Below, piece by piece: positions 21,688-32,689 of a DNA stretch of 64,000 nucleotides. Source of the DNA: Cryptomeria japonica (Eukaryota > Streptophyta > Pinopsida > Cupressales > Cupressaceae). Made by a program: the position numbers and the translations under genes. The notes beneath the pieces were generated by a model. That model saw nothing but the letters and a program-made list of their open reading frames with translations. It had not been told where the DNA came from and searched no databases. The stretch is from contig NC_081405.1 in assembly GCF_030272615.1 (NCBI RefSeq), forward strand, positions 651,518,920 through 651,582,919, given 5' to 3'. Within the stretch, counting starts at the first letter, position 1. Each line of letters starts with the position of its first letter.

Positions 21688-23584
21688 CCCTATCTCACCC
21701 CTCTCTCCCCATCTAGGTATCTCACCTCTCCTAGCCTTTTGGCTCTCTCAGCTATCTATCTATCCCCTTTGTAGTTGTCTACCTCCTCCCTTACCCCTCT
21801 CCCTTTATAAACTCTCTCCTCCCCCCCCCTCTCTCTCCCCTTACCTCTCTATCTCCTTCCCTAGGTCTCTCTCTCTCTCTCTCTATCAGCTTTATATCTA
21901 CCCCCCTTTTAGTTGTATCCCACCTTGTCCACCTCTCCCCCTTCCTCCTTACCCCTCTTGCTCTCTTTGTGAACTTATCTCTCTCATTCCCCCCTCCCTC
22001 TCTCTCTCTCTATATATATATATATCTTAACCTTTTCCATGCTAAAAGAAACTCAATATCCTAACTACAAGGGGGCACACAAGATCTACATTCAATTCTC
22101 TCCCTTGACCAGTGCATATTTGTTTGGTTTCTAGAAGAGGAATCAACACCAATAGTGGGTGTAGACCCATCTTGAGTCTTTTCCTCCATATTTCCATTAG
22201 ATTTATTTATCCACATCTTTTGCATCTTTTCCTTTTCCACATTAAGGGTATGTGTAGGATCATGAGGGGCCAAAAAGTGACTACATGAAAAAAATGTCTT
22301 TTCCATATGCCCAAAAACACGAAAAATCCTTGTTGACTTTTTGATTGACTTAGGTGTCAGTACACGTGACCATGACTAAAGCCAAAGTATAACAAATATT
22401 AGAAAATATCGAATATCCAAAATTATCAATCATATATATATATAATGGATTTAGATGAACTGTCTCTTGAAGCTACGACGAGGTTCCCATTGGATGATAA
22501 GTGCCAATGGATAATCCGACTTCAAAATGGTTGACTAACCTTCATGTTATACACACAATCAAAAAATAAAAGATGTAGCTAGTTTTGCCATGCACGATCG
22601 AGATTTATAATTTTCAACTTACCCTCGTGTTATGCAGAAATCATGATGTTTTTGGAACCAGATTAGCTACAACAATTTTTTTTTACAAAACGATAAACAT
22701 AGTAATCAAAATAATCTTAAAAAATTACATAAATATTTTTAGATAGCCATAGTTGTCACTAAAGTCTAAAACTGATACTTAGATATTTAACACAAACTCT
22801 TTACCTCCTAGAATGAAAATCAGAATGTAGACCAAACCAAATTGATATGAAGTAGCTATATAAAATGCAAAGATTGAGCATAAGAAAAGGATGTTCAATT
22901 TGTGACCTTCCAAGTATGATTAACTTCAGAGGTTCATTCAAACAAATTATTTACAACAACATTCCATTCACGAAGAATATGAACAAAAGAGATAGATTCA
23001 ACATTTTGCAAAAGACAAAGAATCTAATCAACATAAGAAGCCAACCTCCAAATAGATTCTCTCTAACAAATTGAATATTCACTCTTTCTCAATTTTTATT
23101 CAATATTTAAATAATAATAGAGAATAACATTTATTGATATGTGTAGTTAAAAATAGTTTAACATTGTAAATAATAGATATAAGCCCTTGGTACAAGAAGA
23201 GATTTTAATTGATAGAAGAGGAACAATTAATATTCAACCAATAATTGGGCACTAGAGGGAAAGGAAGAAAAGATATGTACTGTAATCATTCAATCTATCT
23301 TTTTGAGCTTCACAACGAGTAATGTTGCAACTTTATATTTATAGAGAAAAAAAAATTAAATACCATAATAGAGAAGATTGAACCCCTATTCAGAGAAGAA
23401 AGAACACAAATATACATTAAAATTTAGATCCCAAAATAGAGAAGAAAGAAGAAATACACATTGAAATTTAGATACTGAAATAGAGAAGAATGAACACTAA
23501 TTCAGATAAGGAAGAACATGGATATACACTAAAAGTCAAATACCATAATAGAGATGAATAAACACAGATGTACTCTAATGATTC
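21688..23584. repeat. Duplicated block, copy B (partner 7016-10507)
   Basis: Matches copy A in the same orientation but joins the equivalents of A 7699 and A 9245 directly at 22511/22512. It therefore lacks the small peptide gene together with its TATA box and UTRs. It also lacks about 250 bp near 23058. Its right end abuts the truncated ORF2 of a retroelement. Confidence 0.85.
22540..23070 (-). pseudogene. Decayed RNase H-like fragment, second copy
   Basis: Copy B counterpart of the fragment at 9290-9990, with the same antisense HIFREWNVVVNN-like segment and similar decay. The plus-strand ORF at 22865-23074 is its shadow. Confidence 0.4.
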
Positions 23585-25792
23585 CTTTGTATCCAAAGGA
23601 TTGTTATCCTCAATATTAGTATCCTGTACATCAACAACCTTTTCACTCTCTTTATTAGCCAGTGTCTCAACACCTGTCTGTACATGTGTATCTACCGGGG
23701 GCTTGATTTCTACTATCTTAATGCTTTTCAAAATTGAGGGTGAAGTACCCATAATACCCTTTCCTTTTCCTTCAATCAGGATGTTTGCAATTTCCTTCTT
23801 TGATTCTGGTGAAGTAAAGAAACCTCTGTTCTCTTCAAAGAACTTAACCCATGCCTTTTGAGTCTCTTTTATTATCTCATTTACCCTTCCTAGCATCAAA
23901 CTGGTTATTCTATGTTTTCTATTAAAGACTTTTCTATCTACCACCTCAAGTGTCCTATCCAATTCCTCTGGAGTAATAGAAACACAAACAAATAACAATT
24001 CTTGAATTTTTTATGTGTTTGTCTTCTTCCATAGCTGACAGCCTTCTAGCATCTAACATATTATACAATTCTACAGGTATTTGGTTTTCAATTTCTATTA
24101 AGGCTTTCTTATAAATATCAAAATATAATAATACTGCTTCCTCTACCTCTCTTTGTTCATCATCCTCTAAATGGTCATAGTAAAAATGTACATTCTTTAA
24201 CATGCCATCCTTGGTTATTTCATCTACTAATTCTGCACAAGTTTTAGTTGGAACATTACTAGATTGAACAACTGAACCAGTGTCATTCTTCTTCTTCCTC
24301 TTTGCAGTACTAGATGCAGCTGAAGGTGTTGCTTTTGGTGATTGATTCTATGCCAATATTTTGAATGTAACCTTCCTAATCGGTTGATTTTTACTTCTAC
24401 CTTTGTTTCCTTTGTTTTCTTCCTTATAACCCTATTGAACGCCAAGGGTGTGTCATCCTCAGATTCAGACTCTGTTGTAATAGGCTCAATGTGTACTTTT
24501 GGATTCTTCCTCTTCCTGCCTTTCTCTGGGACAACATCAATTAATGCTTTGATGTCCTGTGAAACCTTCTCAATAAATTTTCTAGCCTTTCCTTCCCACT
24601 TCTCTCTCTTCTTTTGGTTGAACTTTATTTGAACCTTATGTGTTTTCTGTTTTGCAGTACCACAGGGCTTCTCTGCCTCATCAATAGGTGCATCAATCAA
24701 CATTTTTGCATAAGTATCAAGGATCTATGCATCCACTTCATATCCCATTTCCTCAATCCATATCTTCTGGGGCTTAAACGCTTCTATAAGTGTTTCATAT
24801 TTCTTCACCATGAAGCATATGTCAGTTGAATTTTTTTCAACAATATGCTTATGAACCCTGTCCCTAAACTTCATAGATTTCTAGAACCCCTTGAAACATC
24901 CCCAAACTTTATCATCTCTCTAAATGCCTAAAGTAGAAATTGATTGTTTCAATTGTCTCCCTACCAGTATATCAAATGCCCATTGCTTCTTCCCAAAATC
25001 AAGATTGTCATTCATGAAAAATAACATTAAGCAGACAATTAAGTTGCCATACCAAAAAGTTCCTTTCTTTTCTCACTTAATATTTCCTAGGTTTATTAAT
25101 AGCTCATCTAACATCCAGCCACATAGATCTAATTTCACATTTTCTCTCATCATTTTGTATGTAGTGAAAATGCAGGAACTAGAAACAAAATTCAGTTGGT
25201 TTGACCGAGTTACCTTATATCCAATGAATCTACCAATTCTGATGTCTGTGTCGGTAATAGTGCTGATTCTCATAGATCTCCTATCAGATGTCGCGCTAGT
25301 GATTTTATTGACATAATCATTCGAAACCTTTTTATCTGGATGTTTCCCAATCGGTGGTAAACCAGTGATAGCCCTGATGGATTCCTTGGTGCTCTTGTAA
25401 GGTCTATCTAACCAGATAAACTCCCTATGTACTCTACTCAAAACATACCTAATTATCTCATCTTTGAATTTTGGGATGTCCAGAATGCCGGTAAACCCTA
25501 AGTCTTGAATGTGCTTGTATGCTGGTTTGATCTTTCCAGATTCTCCCATCAACTCACTCATGTACATGCCCTTTATTTCAGATGTTCCCAAGTCCTCAAT
25601 GTGACAATGTATATATGCCCTAACATCTTCAACATAGACAACTCCCTCTGGAACATGGGAAAATGTTCCAACTGAATCTTTTAGGGTAGCCACATGTGGA
25701 TACCACTTGAAAATTGGCTTGGGGCGGTCCTTGACCTCTACTACAGTTGGATTTGCAACAAAGATAGGAATAGATGATGACCCCGCTTCCAT
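23585..25792 (-). pseudogene. ORF2 of non-autonomous LTR element (plant retroelement-borne ORF), truncated
   Basis: Read from ATG at 25792. The first 239 residues are open (to 25073) and contain REFIWLDRPYKSTKESIRAI and TGLPPIGKHPDK, followed by RSMRISTITDTDIRIGRFIG. This layout recalls the uncharacterised domain often called putative plant transposon protein. The same frame then runs with stops to 24227 (Lys/Glu-rich, nuclear-signal-like KGRKRKNPKVH). It continues in shifted frames to 23998 and 23585, including RVNEIIKETQKAWVKFF. A second, longer-C-terminal copy lies at 58345-60374, and a decayed plus-strand relative may lie at 33640-35000. It has no protease, RT or integrase signature, so it is not a gag-pol. 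It ends abruptly at the duplicated block. Confidence 0.55.
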
Positions 25793-26287
25793 GTTTAAAG
25801 ATAAATACTTGTTGATCGCTTTCGATGAAAATCCTTAACAAATTCTTCTAGTCACCGGTGAAATCGCTCAAGAAGAAATCTGATTGCTCTGAAATTCCTT
25901 TGATCGCTCTTAGTCGCTCTTAATCACTCTAAAATCACTCTGAATGGAAGGTGATCAATAATGAAGTGAATTTGACCTTTTATCCTCCAAGAAAAAGCCT
26001 AATCTTCTATTGCCATTAATGACTGCCGGTGAAAGATACCGGATCTCAAACAAAACATATCCATGCCAGATAAGCATCTCTAATGTCTAGAACATCTTCT
26101 AGATCCTCTTCCCGGGACATATGCAACATCTTCATGAATTTTGCCTACCCTTAAGGCATCTGCCTTAGTTGTCAGATGAGCTACCTGCCAGTGCAGGAGC
26201 AACCTCCTCTATCGGATAAGTAACTAGTGCATTTCCATCTGATGATTGTTCTTTAGTCTTCCTAACCCATCTCTGAGTATGATCTTG

Positions 26288-27337
26288 CTAGATTTCACTA
26301 ACCTTTTCTTTCCCTTTCTCATTTGATCCTTCATTAACAAACAATGGATTTCTGCTTCTACAAAATTTAGCAATATGTCCAACTTCATTACATGCATAAC
26401 ATGTAACATTGTTCCTTTGAATTTCTTTGCTAGAATCGGTGAAATTGCTTGACCTGCATTGATTAGCCATATGTCCAAACTTTCCACATACATAACATTT
26501 AACATTTATTCTACAATCTTCTGTCTTATGATCATACTTATTACATTTAGAACATTTATCTAGAGCAGAATCAGGGTTCTGATTTTCTCTATTTCTACAT
26601 TGCCTAGCCATGTGACCAAAATTATTGCAAGCAAAACACCTACCATTAAACTTATAAGCAATAAATTCCCTTGCCGGTGCCTTATGGTTTTGATCTTCAT
26701 TAGCAGTACCAGAACTTTGTCCTTGCTCAAATTCAAGTCCACTAGAATCTCCAATATGCCTTTGTCTCTTCAACAACTCATCTAGCTCTGCTAAACTAAT
26801 CTTGAATTTTTTTTTATACTCACTTGCATTAGTTAGATATTCTCCCAAAATTATCATTTGTCTCTCAAGCTCTTGTTCATTATTCTGGGATTGTACTAAA
26901 TTAGTTGTCAACATATCATTCTCATGAACCAACCTACCACATTCTTCAAATTTGTTCTTCAGGGATACAACAAGATTTTCTTCCTTTTTCTTCCGGTCTT
27001 CAATCTCTTTAGACATTCTCATAGTCATAGCTTTCATTTCGTTTCTCATAACCATGTTCTCCTGACTCTATTTTTGACATTGTTCCTTAAGTGCATCTTT
27101 CTCTTCATTATCCTGACTTTGCAAAAGTTCCTTCCTCCTAGCTTGAACAGATGATAACCTCTCCTGTAGGACAAAAATGAATTCCTTAGTAAAATTCAAT
27201 TCATCTTGTAGCTGTAAGTTCTTCAACCTTTCAACATCATAATCTTCAAGTGCCATCTCAAGTTGCTTCTCCAAACCCATGTTCATTGATTCCAGATTCA
27301 GGATCTTCCTCAAGCTGTTAAACTTCCTCTGAGGCAC
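26288..27337 (-). pseudogene. ORF1 of the same element: coiled coil plus four CCHC zinc knuckles
   Basis: A frame just after the primer site, with no clear ATG (27337 is GTG), and one in-frame TAG at 27068. The first 89 residues and the next 100 are heptad-rich and charged (EKQLEMALEDYDVERLKNLQ, MSKEIEDRKKKEENLVVSLK), predicting long coiled coils. Four zinc knuckles follow, at residues 140-153, 168-181, 187-200 and 219-232 of the second segment: CFACNNFGHMARQC, CSKCNKYDHKTEDC, CYVCGKFGHMANQC, CYACNEVGHIAKFC. All CCHC ligands are intact. Position and knuckles suggest a nucleocapsid-like RNA-binding role, but the UBN2 core of Copia gag is absent. Confidence 0.6.
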
Positions 27338-27341
27338 AAGG

Positions 27342-27354
27342 CTTTGATACTAAT
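27342..27354 (-). promoter_or_regulatory. Primer binding site of the minus-strand element
   Basis: Plus-strand GCTTTGATACTAA is a decayed tRNA-Met site (TTAGTATCAAAGC on the minus strand), abutting the LTR end at 27355. Confidence 0.6.
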
Positions 27355-27465
27355 TGTTGGAATCTAATAAGACTGAGAGGGGGAGGGGGTGAATCAGTGT
27401 TATACTAGAATGATCAATTTTAGCTTGATTAAAACATGCATACACTAACCGGTATACTAGTATAT

Positions 27466-27945
27466 TGTTGGATTTTGCCAAGATCAAGAGGTCAATGAAA
27501 TGTACAAGATAGAGACACAATATAGGACAAGAATAAACTGTATTCTCATCAATAGAAAATGATCAATAATTGTTACATACAATGTAGATGAGCCTGCTTA
27601 TATAGGCAAGGCTAGGGATATGTATGAGCACACAAATATGACATGTGGCTCAATGAGAAACAAGGGTAGGTAGGAAATAGGTGTGGGTAGGTAGGAGAAA
27701 TAATATAATATTCCACATGAGGTGGATCACCCACCGAAGGTGGAATTATCACTCCACAATAAGTGGATATGATAGTGTAATAACAAGATCAACACCATAA
27801 AAGGTGGAATTTCTCCTACACACACTATCCCAATGTGGCACAAACACCCAAGTGTCTCATATCCAAACTACTATGAAATGCATTATCCTAAGTAAACTTA
27901 AGTAAGTGTAATAATATCCATGATGAATAATTATTTACACCAACA
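27466..27945 (-). repeat. Complete 3' LTR (480 bp) of the gag-only element
   Basis: Minus strand: TGTTGGTGTAAATAATTATT at 27945 to GGCAAAATCCAACA at 27466. Matches the LTRs of the plus-strand relative at 36744-37224 and 41376-41849. Contains TATATAAGCAGG (TATA-like) on the minus strand near 27600. Confidence 0.85.
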
Positions 27946-28165
27946 CCCCCCGTTAAGTGCAACTTAGGGAAATGCACTTAAGTCTACAATGCAACTAAGC
28001 AATGCAAGATGGGTCCCGGCTACGAGGCCATGTTAGGTACCCATGAACAAATGCAAATGCATGCAAACCAATGCAATGAAATCTCTCACAAAGTGGGGAA
28101 AGAGAGAAAAACCCAATGGGAAAAAACCCTCCCCCAAAAGAGAGATGAAAGCTATACAAGAACTC

Positions 28166-28831
28166 TCAAAGAAGTATGTGAGGAACAAAACCCCATGTGA
28201 GGAAAAAGTCCCCCCCATATGAGAGAAGAAGAGAAGTCAAACTGTGATCCTCCCTCAATGAAGAATCTGCACCAATGATAGAAGCTCGATGTATGAAGAA
28301 ACTGCTCCACGAACGTCGAACAACATTCCTCCCCTTAGGAAGAAACAAAACCAAAGGTGTATCCATGAAGTCTCCCCAATCATGAAGGGAAGATGTATGA
28401 AGAAAACTCATGATGAAAGGAATCTCTGAAAACTGCTCAAGTGTCCCCATGTCGATGCTAAAAGATACCCCTTCCAAAGGTGGTAAACTGTGCCACACTG
28501 CTGAAAAAGGCACTCCAAGATCTAGTGGAGATGGATGTAGAACAATATCCAAAGACTCATATGTCTCCTCAAAACATAAAGAGACCTCCTCCAACTGCTG
28601 TACATAAGTATCCACAATCATGTCAACCTCGAAAGAATGATCATGTAGAGAATGAACAAGAGGGTCAGAGTGTGCCCTCACAACAATCGAAGAAGGATCA
28701 TCTTCATCAAAGAGAAGATGAATGTCATCAATGATGTCTCCCAAATCTGCAATGTAGGATTCCATAAACAAACCTGCAATATCTGTCATGTAATCATCCC
28801 ATGAATCTGAAGCTGGAAGACAATGTATATC
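28166..28831 (-). CDS. Acidic C-terminal extension downstream of the gag-protease UAG
   Basis: The frame of the 28832-30448 ORF continues in phase after a single TAG (context CAG TAG GAT) to a stop at 28166. The related element at 36.7 kb has a sense codon (CAT) at that position and reads on, so the ancestral product was one longer protein. This part is Asp/Glu/Ser/Leu-rich (DIIDDIHLLFDEDDPSS, then VQQLEEVSLCFEETYESL) and matches no domain I know. It ends near the 3' LTR, where pol would normally lie. Confidence 0.6.
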   Translation of the reverse strand, partial: DIHCLPASDSWDDYMTDIAGLFMESYIADLGDIIDDIHLLFDEDDPSSIVVRAHSDPLVHSLHDHSFEVDMIVDTYVQQLEEVSLCFEETYESLDIVLHPSPLDLGVPFSAVWHSLPPLEGVSFSIDMGTLEQFSEIPFIMSFLHTSSLHDWGDFMDTPLVLFLPKGRNVVRRSWSSFFIHRASIIGADSSLREDHSLTSLLLSYGGDFFLTWGFVPHILL

Positions 28832-30448
28832 CTACTGCACTAAATCACATGAAGGCAAAACTGTCGCACTATCTGCATCATCAGGTGCAATAGGTGATGT
28901 GATATCAATATGAGGAGATGAAATACAAGACTCAAGAATGGGGTTACATGTGAGAATCCCCATGTTCAAGTGTCCAAAGTTCTCCTCAAAATTGGAATCA
29001 TCACAATAAGTGTGATCATCATGTGTAAAATCATCAAATGTGAAATCATCATCATCAACAAAATCTGAAAAGGAGTATAACTGAGATGCATGATCAACCA
29101 CCCCAGTTGCAATGATAGCTCTAGTCTCCATGTCTCTAATAAAAACTGAGTTAGGTGTGAACTCCACAACTCTCTTAGTTGCGCCATGTGTGATTTGATA
29201 GATAGAAAGGAGATTGTTTGTCAAGTGGGGTACACACAACACATCATTGAAGGAGTTATCCCCAATGTCAATAGATCCTTTCCCAATCACATCCATGTAT
29301 GTATGATTGCCCATCAAAATCTGTGGCATGGTACAAGGCTCAAATGTAGAGAACATAGACTGTGAAGATGCCATATGATGAGAAGCCCCTGAATCTAGAA
29401 GCCATCTCTCTGAATCATGACTGATAGTAGCACATAGAGCTTTTCCTTTTCTTGTTCCAAAAGAGTGAGTCTTCCCACTTGTAGAAGCCATGAATGCTTG
29501 CCCTTTTCCTTTTGAATGTGAGGAAGTGGAAGTTGATGAATCATCCTTCTTGTAGACTTTAGGAAAATCAATGTTATGATTTTTGATGATATATGTGAGC
29601 TCATCAATCTTCTTAGTATGGCAACGATGTTCCTCATGACCAATCTTTTTACAATAAGCACAAGTAGGTCTCTCCCTCTTTGGTGAATTATCTCTCTTGG
29701 AAGAGGATGAATCTCCTTGTTGTGGAGAAGATGGTGCTTTTTCCTTAGGCTTTGATGGCCATTTCTTCTTGTTTGAGTTGTCCTTTCCTTGATTTCCTTT
29801 GTTCCCTTGATTTGCCACTAATGCTTGAGACTTAGAAGAAGCCTTAAGAATGCCCATGCTTATCAACTTAGTTTGTTCCATCATCAACATTTCATTGAAA
29901 GCATCAAATGTAGGCATTTTGTAGCTTGAACCCATTGTCATCCTATGGGTTTGGAAACTAGAAACAAATGCTGCATATTCTTGTGGAAGCTTGCCTATGA
30001 AGTTGAATATCAATTGAGTATCCTTCTTATCAATGCCACAATCTTTGAGTTGTGCCCTCAACTCATTTGCCTTAGTGACATAATCTTGTATAGTATCAAA
30101 GTTCTTGGGATCTAACATGGTGAGATCACTATCAATTTGATATCCCCTAATCTCATCAACTTGACCATACAAGTCTTGAAACTTTTGCCAAGCATCCTTG
30201 ATTAGAGTACATTTCTCAATATGAAAAATGAGATCCTTTGATACATACTTTCTTAAGGTACCAATTGCCATGATATTTTTAGTGAGCCAATCTAACTGAC
30301 CAACTGGATCAGCCTTAGGATCAGCTGGAGCAACAATAGTTCCATCAATGTAATGAGTGAGTCCTTTTTCCATAAGTTTACTCCATGCATCAATTTTCCA
30401 AGTAGCATAATTATGTGGAGTTAAGAGAGGAAACTTAGAAGAACCCAT
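28832..30448 (-). CDS. Copia-type Gag-protease polyprotein, intact, no pol
   Basis: 538 residues from ATG at 30448 (MGSSKFPLLTPHNYATWKID). This start is chosen because the relative at 38901 begins identically; an in-frame ATG 20 codons upstream is less likely. Order: Copia gag N-terminus and UBN2-like core (GTLRKYVSKDLIFHI, DAWQKFQDLYGQVDEIRGYQ), a Lys/Ser-rich linker, one zinc knuckle CAYCKKIGHEEHRC, and the aspartic protease motif WLLDSGASHHM. Then comes a protease-like C-half (DVLCVPHLTNNLLSIYQIT) and a very acidic tail (DFVDDDDFTFDDFTHDDHTY). Family role: capsid formation, RNA packaging and self-processing. The intact frame implies recent functional selection or youth. Confidence 0.85.
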   Translation of the reverse strand: MGSSKFPLLTPHNYATWKIDAWSKLMEKGLTHYIDGTIVAPADPKADPVGQLDWLTKNIMAIGTLRKYVSKDLIFHIEKCTLIKDAWQKFQDLYGQVDEIRGYQIDSDLTMLDPKNFDTIQDYVTKANELRAQLKDCGIDKKDTQLIFNFIGKLPQEYAAFVSSFQTHRMTMGSSYKMPTFDAFNEMLMMEQTKLISMGILKASSKSQALVANQGNKGNQGKDNSNKKKWPSKPKEKAPSSPQQGDSSSSKRDNSPKRERPTCAYCKKIGHEEHRCHTKKIDELTYIIKNHNIDFPKVYKKDDSSTSTSSHSKGKGQAFMASTSGKTHSFGTRKGKALCATISHDSERWLLDSGASHHMASSQSMFSTFEPCTMPQILMGNHTYMDVIGKGSIDIGDNSFNDVLCVPHLTNNLLSIYQITHGATKRVVEFTPNSVFIRDMETRAIIATGVVDHASQLYSFSDFVDDDDFTFDDFTHDDHTYCDDSNFEENFGHLNMGILTCNPILESCISSPHIDITSPIAPDDADSATVLPSCDLVQ

Positions 30449-30508
30449 AGCAGCAAAAAGGAAGGAACAAAAGAGCACAAAAGCACAAGACACACCCCCC
30501 AAATTCAA

Positions 30509-32101
30509 TCAATCAAAGTACCCCCCCTAAAGTGATGATTTTGGCACTTTATACTTAGTGCGATTACAATGAGCCACTTGCAAACAAGGCAAAGTGGACT
30601 TATGATGCAAATTTACAACTTCCCAAATGAGATACAAGAGACTTCAATCAATAGTGCAATGAATCTAACTGAGATTCAAGCAAATATACAAGTACCAAGA
30701 GAGCCAAAAATGGCCAAGATCTGAAAGTACAATTTCTACTTACAATGACATCAATCTGATAGCATCATGTGAAAGTAGATGAAAAAATACGCACTTTCAA
30801 AAAAAAGGGCACCTAAAAAGGAAGTCGGATGACCCCAAATGAAGCCTCTGAAGTTGCAAAAACTGGGATTACTCAGGGACAGTCACCAAAAACTGCATTT
30901 TTTGAACAATCCATGCACCAAAATTAAAAAATTCTTTCACCACTGCGGAGAGCACGAAATTCTAGCCCATTTCAAAAAAAATTACACCCAAAAAGGAGCC
31001 AAAATGAGCAAGTTATAGCCATTTGAAGTTGAACTGCAAAATAAAAAATGCAAATGAGAGGGGGTCCAAAAATTTTCAAACCCTGCTGATGTGGTGCTGA
31101 TGTCAGCAAGTCATGCGATTAAATTTGATGGTCGTATGACCATTGTGAAAACTTCGCAGTGCTGACTGGGCGTCCGTACCGTACGGACAGATTACGTGGC
31201 AAGCTGACTGTGTATTTCGTACTGTATGGATTTGCTGACTGAGCAGAGCTGATTCGGCAGGTGACGTGGCGTCCGTGCGGATGATGTGGTGTATGAAAAA
31301 ATGACTGGGCATAAGGAAGGTACCCGCGGGCCAGTGGCCGCCTGCCATGTGGCGGACGCGGGTTCGCCGGTTTGGTGACCTGTCAGATGTCCGCGTGGCG
31401 GTGCCCGGAGGCGGAGCGGCGGGATGAGCCGCTAGTGGCAGCGAGAGGTGCACGCGGGAGCCACTGGAGGCTGCAGCTGGTGGCGTGCGACGTTTAGAGT
31501 AGGGAGCGAGGCAGCGGCGTCGGTGATGATGCCGGAGCTTGGGTTTTCCGGCAGTAGGTGACGCGGCCCGGAAACAGGCGGAGATCTGCAGGAGTCGGCG
31601 GGAGCGAAAGCCGAGGGTAAGGGTGCGCAGACGGCGGCGGCAGCTCGGGACAGTGCAGGCAGGTACGGAGTTTGCAAACAGAGGTACACCTGCGACCTGC
31701 GGGTCATTGGGGGGGGGGGGTCTGCGGACCCCCCAAAAAATCGTTTTTTTTTTGATTTTTTTTGCTTTTTCAGTTTTTTTTTTTGATTTTTGACAAAATA
31801 TTTTTCTAATTTTTTTTTTGCTTTCTAATTTTTTAGAAATTTTTTTTTTTAGAAAAATAAATAAAATTTTCCGAAAAATATAATAATATTCCAAAAATTC
31901 GTACAATATAAGTAAAATTGGAGAAAATTTTTTTCTCACCAAAATAGGCCAACTTTATAACGAAAATTCATGGAAACGGCCTTCCGGACGCAATGGAGAG
32001 GTCGGATCTGGTCTAGGACGCCTCCAAAATATGCTACTCCTCAGATCTGCCTCTTGACATCGCAATAATGCCTTTTCAAGATGAATCAATGAAGCCCCAA
32101 T
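30509..32101 (-). other. Long leader of the gag-only element with a GC-rich core
   Basis: Untranslated region between PBS and gag. Parts near gag and near the PBS match the leader of the plus-strand copy (37237-38900). The core at about 31310-31720 is very GC- and CpG-rich and seems unrelated to the corresponding C-rich core there. A near-perfect hairpin GTCCGTACCGTACGGAC lies at 31172-31188; its partner at 38146-38162 is GTCCGTTCGGTACGGAC. The 279-residue ORF at 31103-31942 is not supported. Confidence 0.6.
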
Positions 32102-32102
32102 A

Positions 32103-32114
32103 GCTCTGATACCA
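32103..32114 (-). promoter_or_regulatory. Primer binding site of the gag-only element
   Basis: Plus-strand GCTCTGATACCA is TGGTATCAGAGC on the minus strand, a perfect tRNA-Met site directly abutting the LTR end at 32115. Confidence 0.9.
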
Positions 32115-32689
32115 TGTTGGATTTTGCCAAGATCAAGAGGTCAATGAAATGTACAAGATAGAGACACAATATAGGACAAGAATAAACTATATTCTCATCA
32201 ATAGAAAATGATCAATAATTGTTACATACAATGTAGATGAGCCTGCTTATATAGGTAAGGCTAGGGATATGTATGAGCACACAAATATGACATGTGGCTC
32301 AATGAGAAACAAGGGTAGGTAGGAAATAGGTGTGTGTAGGAGAAATTCCACCTTTTATGGTGTTGATCTTGTTATTACACTATCATATCCACTTATTGTG
32401 GAGTGATAATTCCACCTTCGGTGGGTGATCCACCTCATGTGGAATATTATATTATTTCTCCTACCTACCCACACCTATTTCCTACCTACCCTTGTTTTTC
32501 ATTGAGCCACATGTCATATTTGTGTGCTCATACATATCCCTAGCCTTGCCTATATAAGCAGACTCATCTACATTGTATGTAACAATTATTGATCATTTTC
32601 TATTGATGAGAATACAGTTTATTCTTGTCCTATATTGTGTCTCTATCTTGTACATTTCATTGACCTCTTGATCTTGGCAAAATCCAACA
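32115..32689. repeat. Fold-back 5' LTR: U5 end present twice, inverted
   Basis: 32115-32335 repeats the first 221 bp of the left LTR (27466 on). After GGAAATAGGTGTG the sequence switches to TGTAGGAGAAATTCCACC and runs as the reverse complement of the LTR back to its U5 end at 32689. The switch point shares GTGTG/TAGGAGAAAT between the two strands. About 125 bp of U3, including its TGTTGGTGTAAAT end, are missing here. The arms 32115-32334 and about 32470-32689 form a 220-bp near-perfect inverted repeat. Confidence 0.9.

Larger units (their letters stand above)
27466..32689 (-). mobile_element. Gag-protease-only LTR retrotransposon with U5 at both ends
   Basis: A 5.2-kb insertion flanked by perfect TATAT duplications (27461-27465, 32690-32694). 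Left: a complete 480-bp LTR (27466-27945). Then a G-run PPT and hairpin, a gag-protease ORF on the minus strand, a long leader, a PBS (32103-32114) and a rearranged 5' LTR (32115-32689). The element has no integrase, RT or RNase H. Both outer termini read inwards TGTTGGATTTTGCCAAG, i.e. the U5 end. The shared LTR stretch differs at only a few positions, so the insertion is young. It fits the class of pol-less elements known as TR-GAG, mobilised in trans. Confidence 0.85.

Noticed and set aside
20662-22030. Ser/Leu/Pro-rich ORFs up to 215 residues
   Set aside because: Translation of CT-rich low-complexity DNA.
31103-31942. 279-residue minus-strand ORF in the GC-rich leader
   Set aside because: Arg/Pro/His-rich with a poly-Lys head from T-runs; not conserved in the related leader at 37-38 kb.
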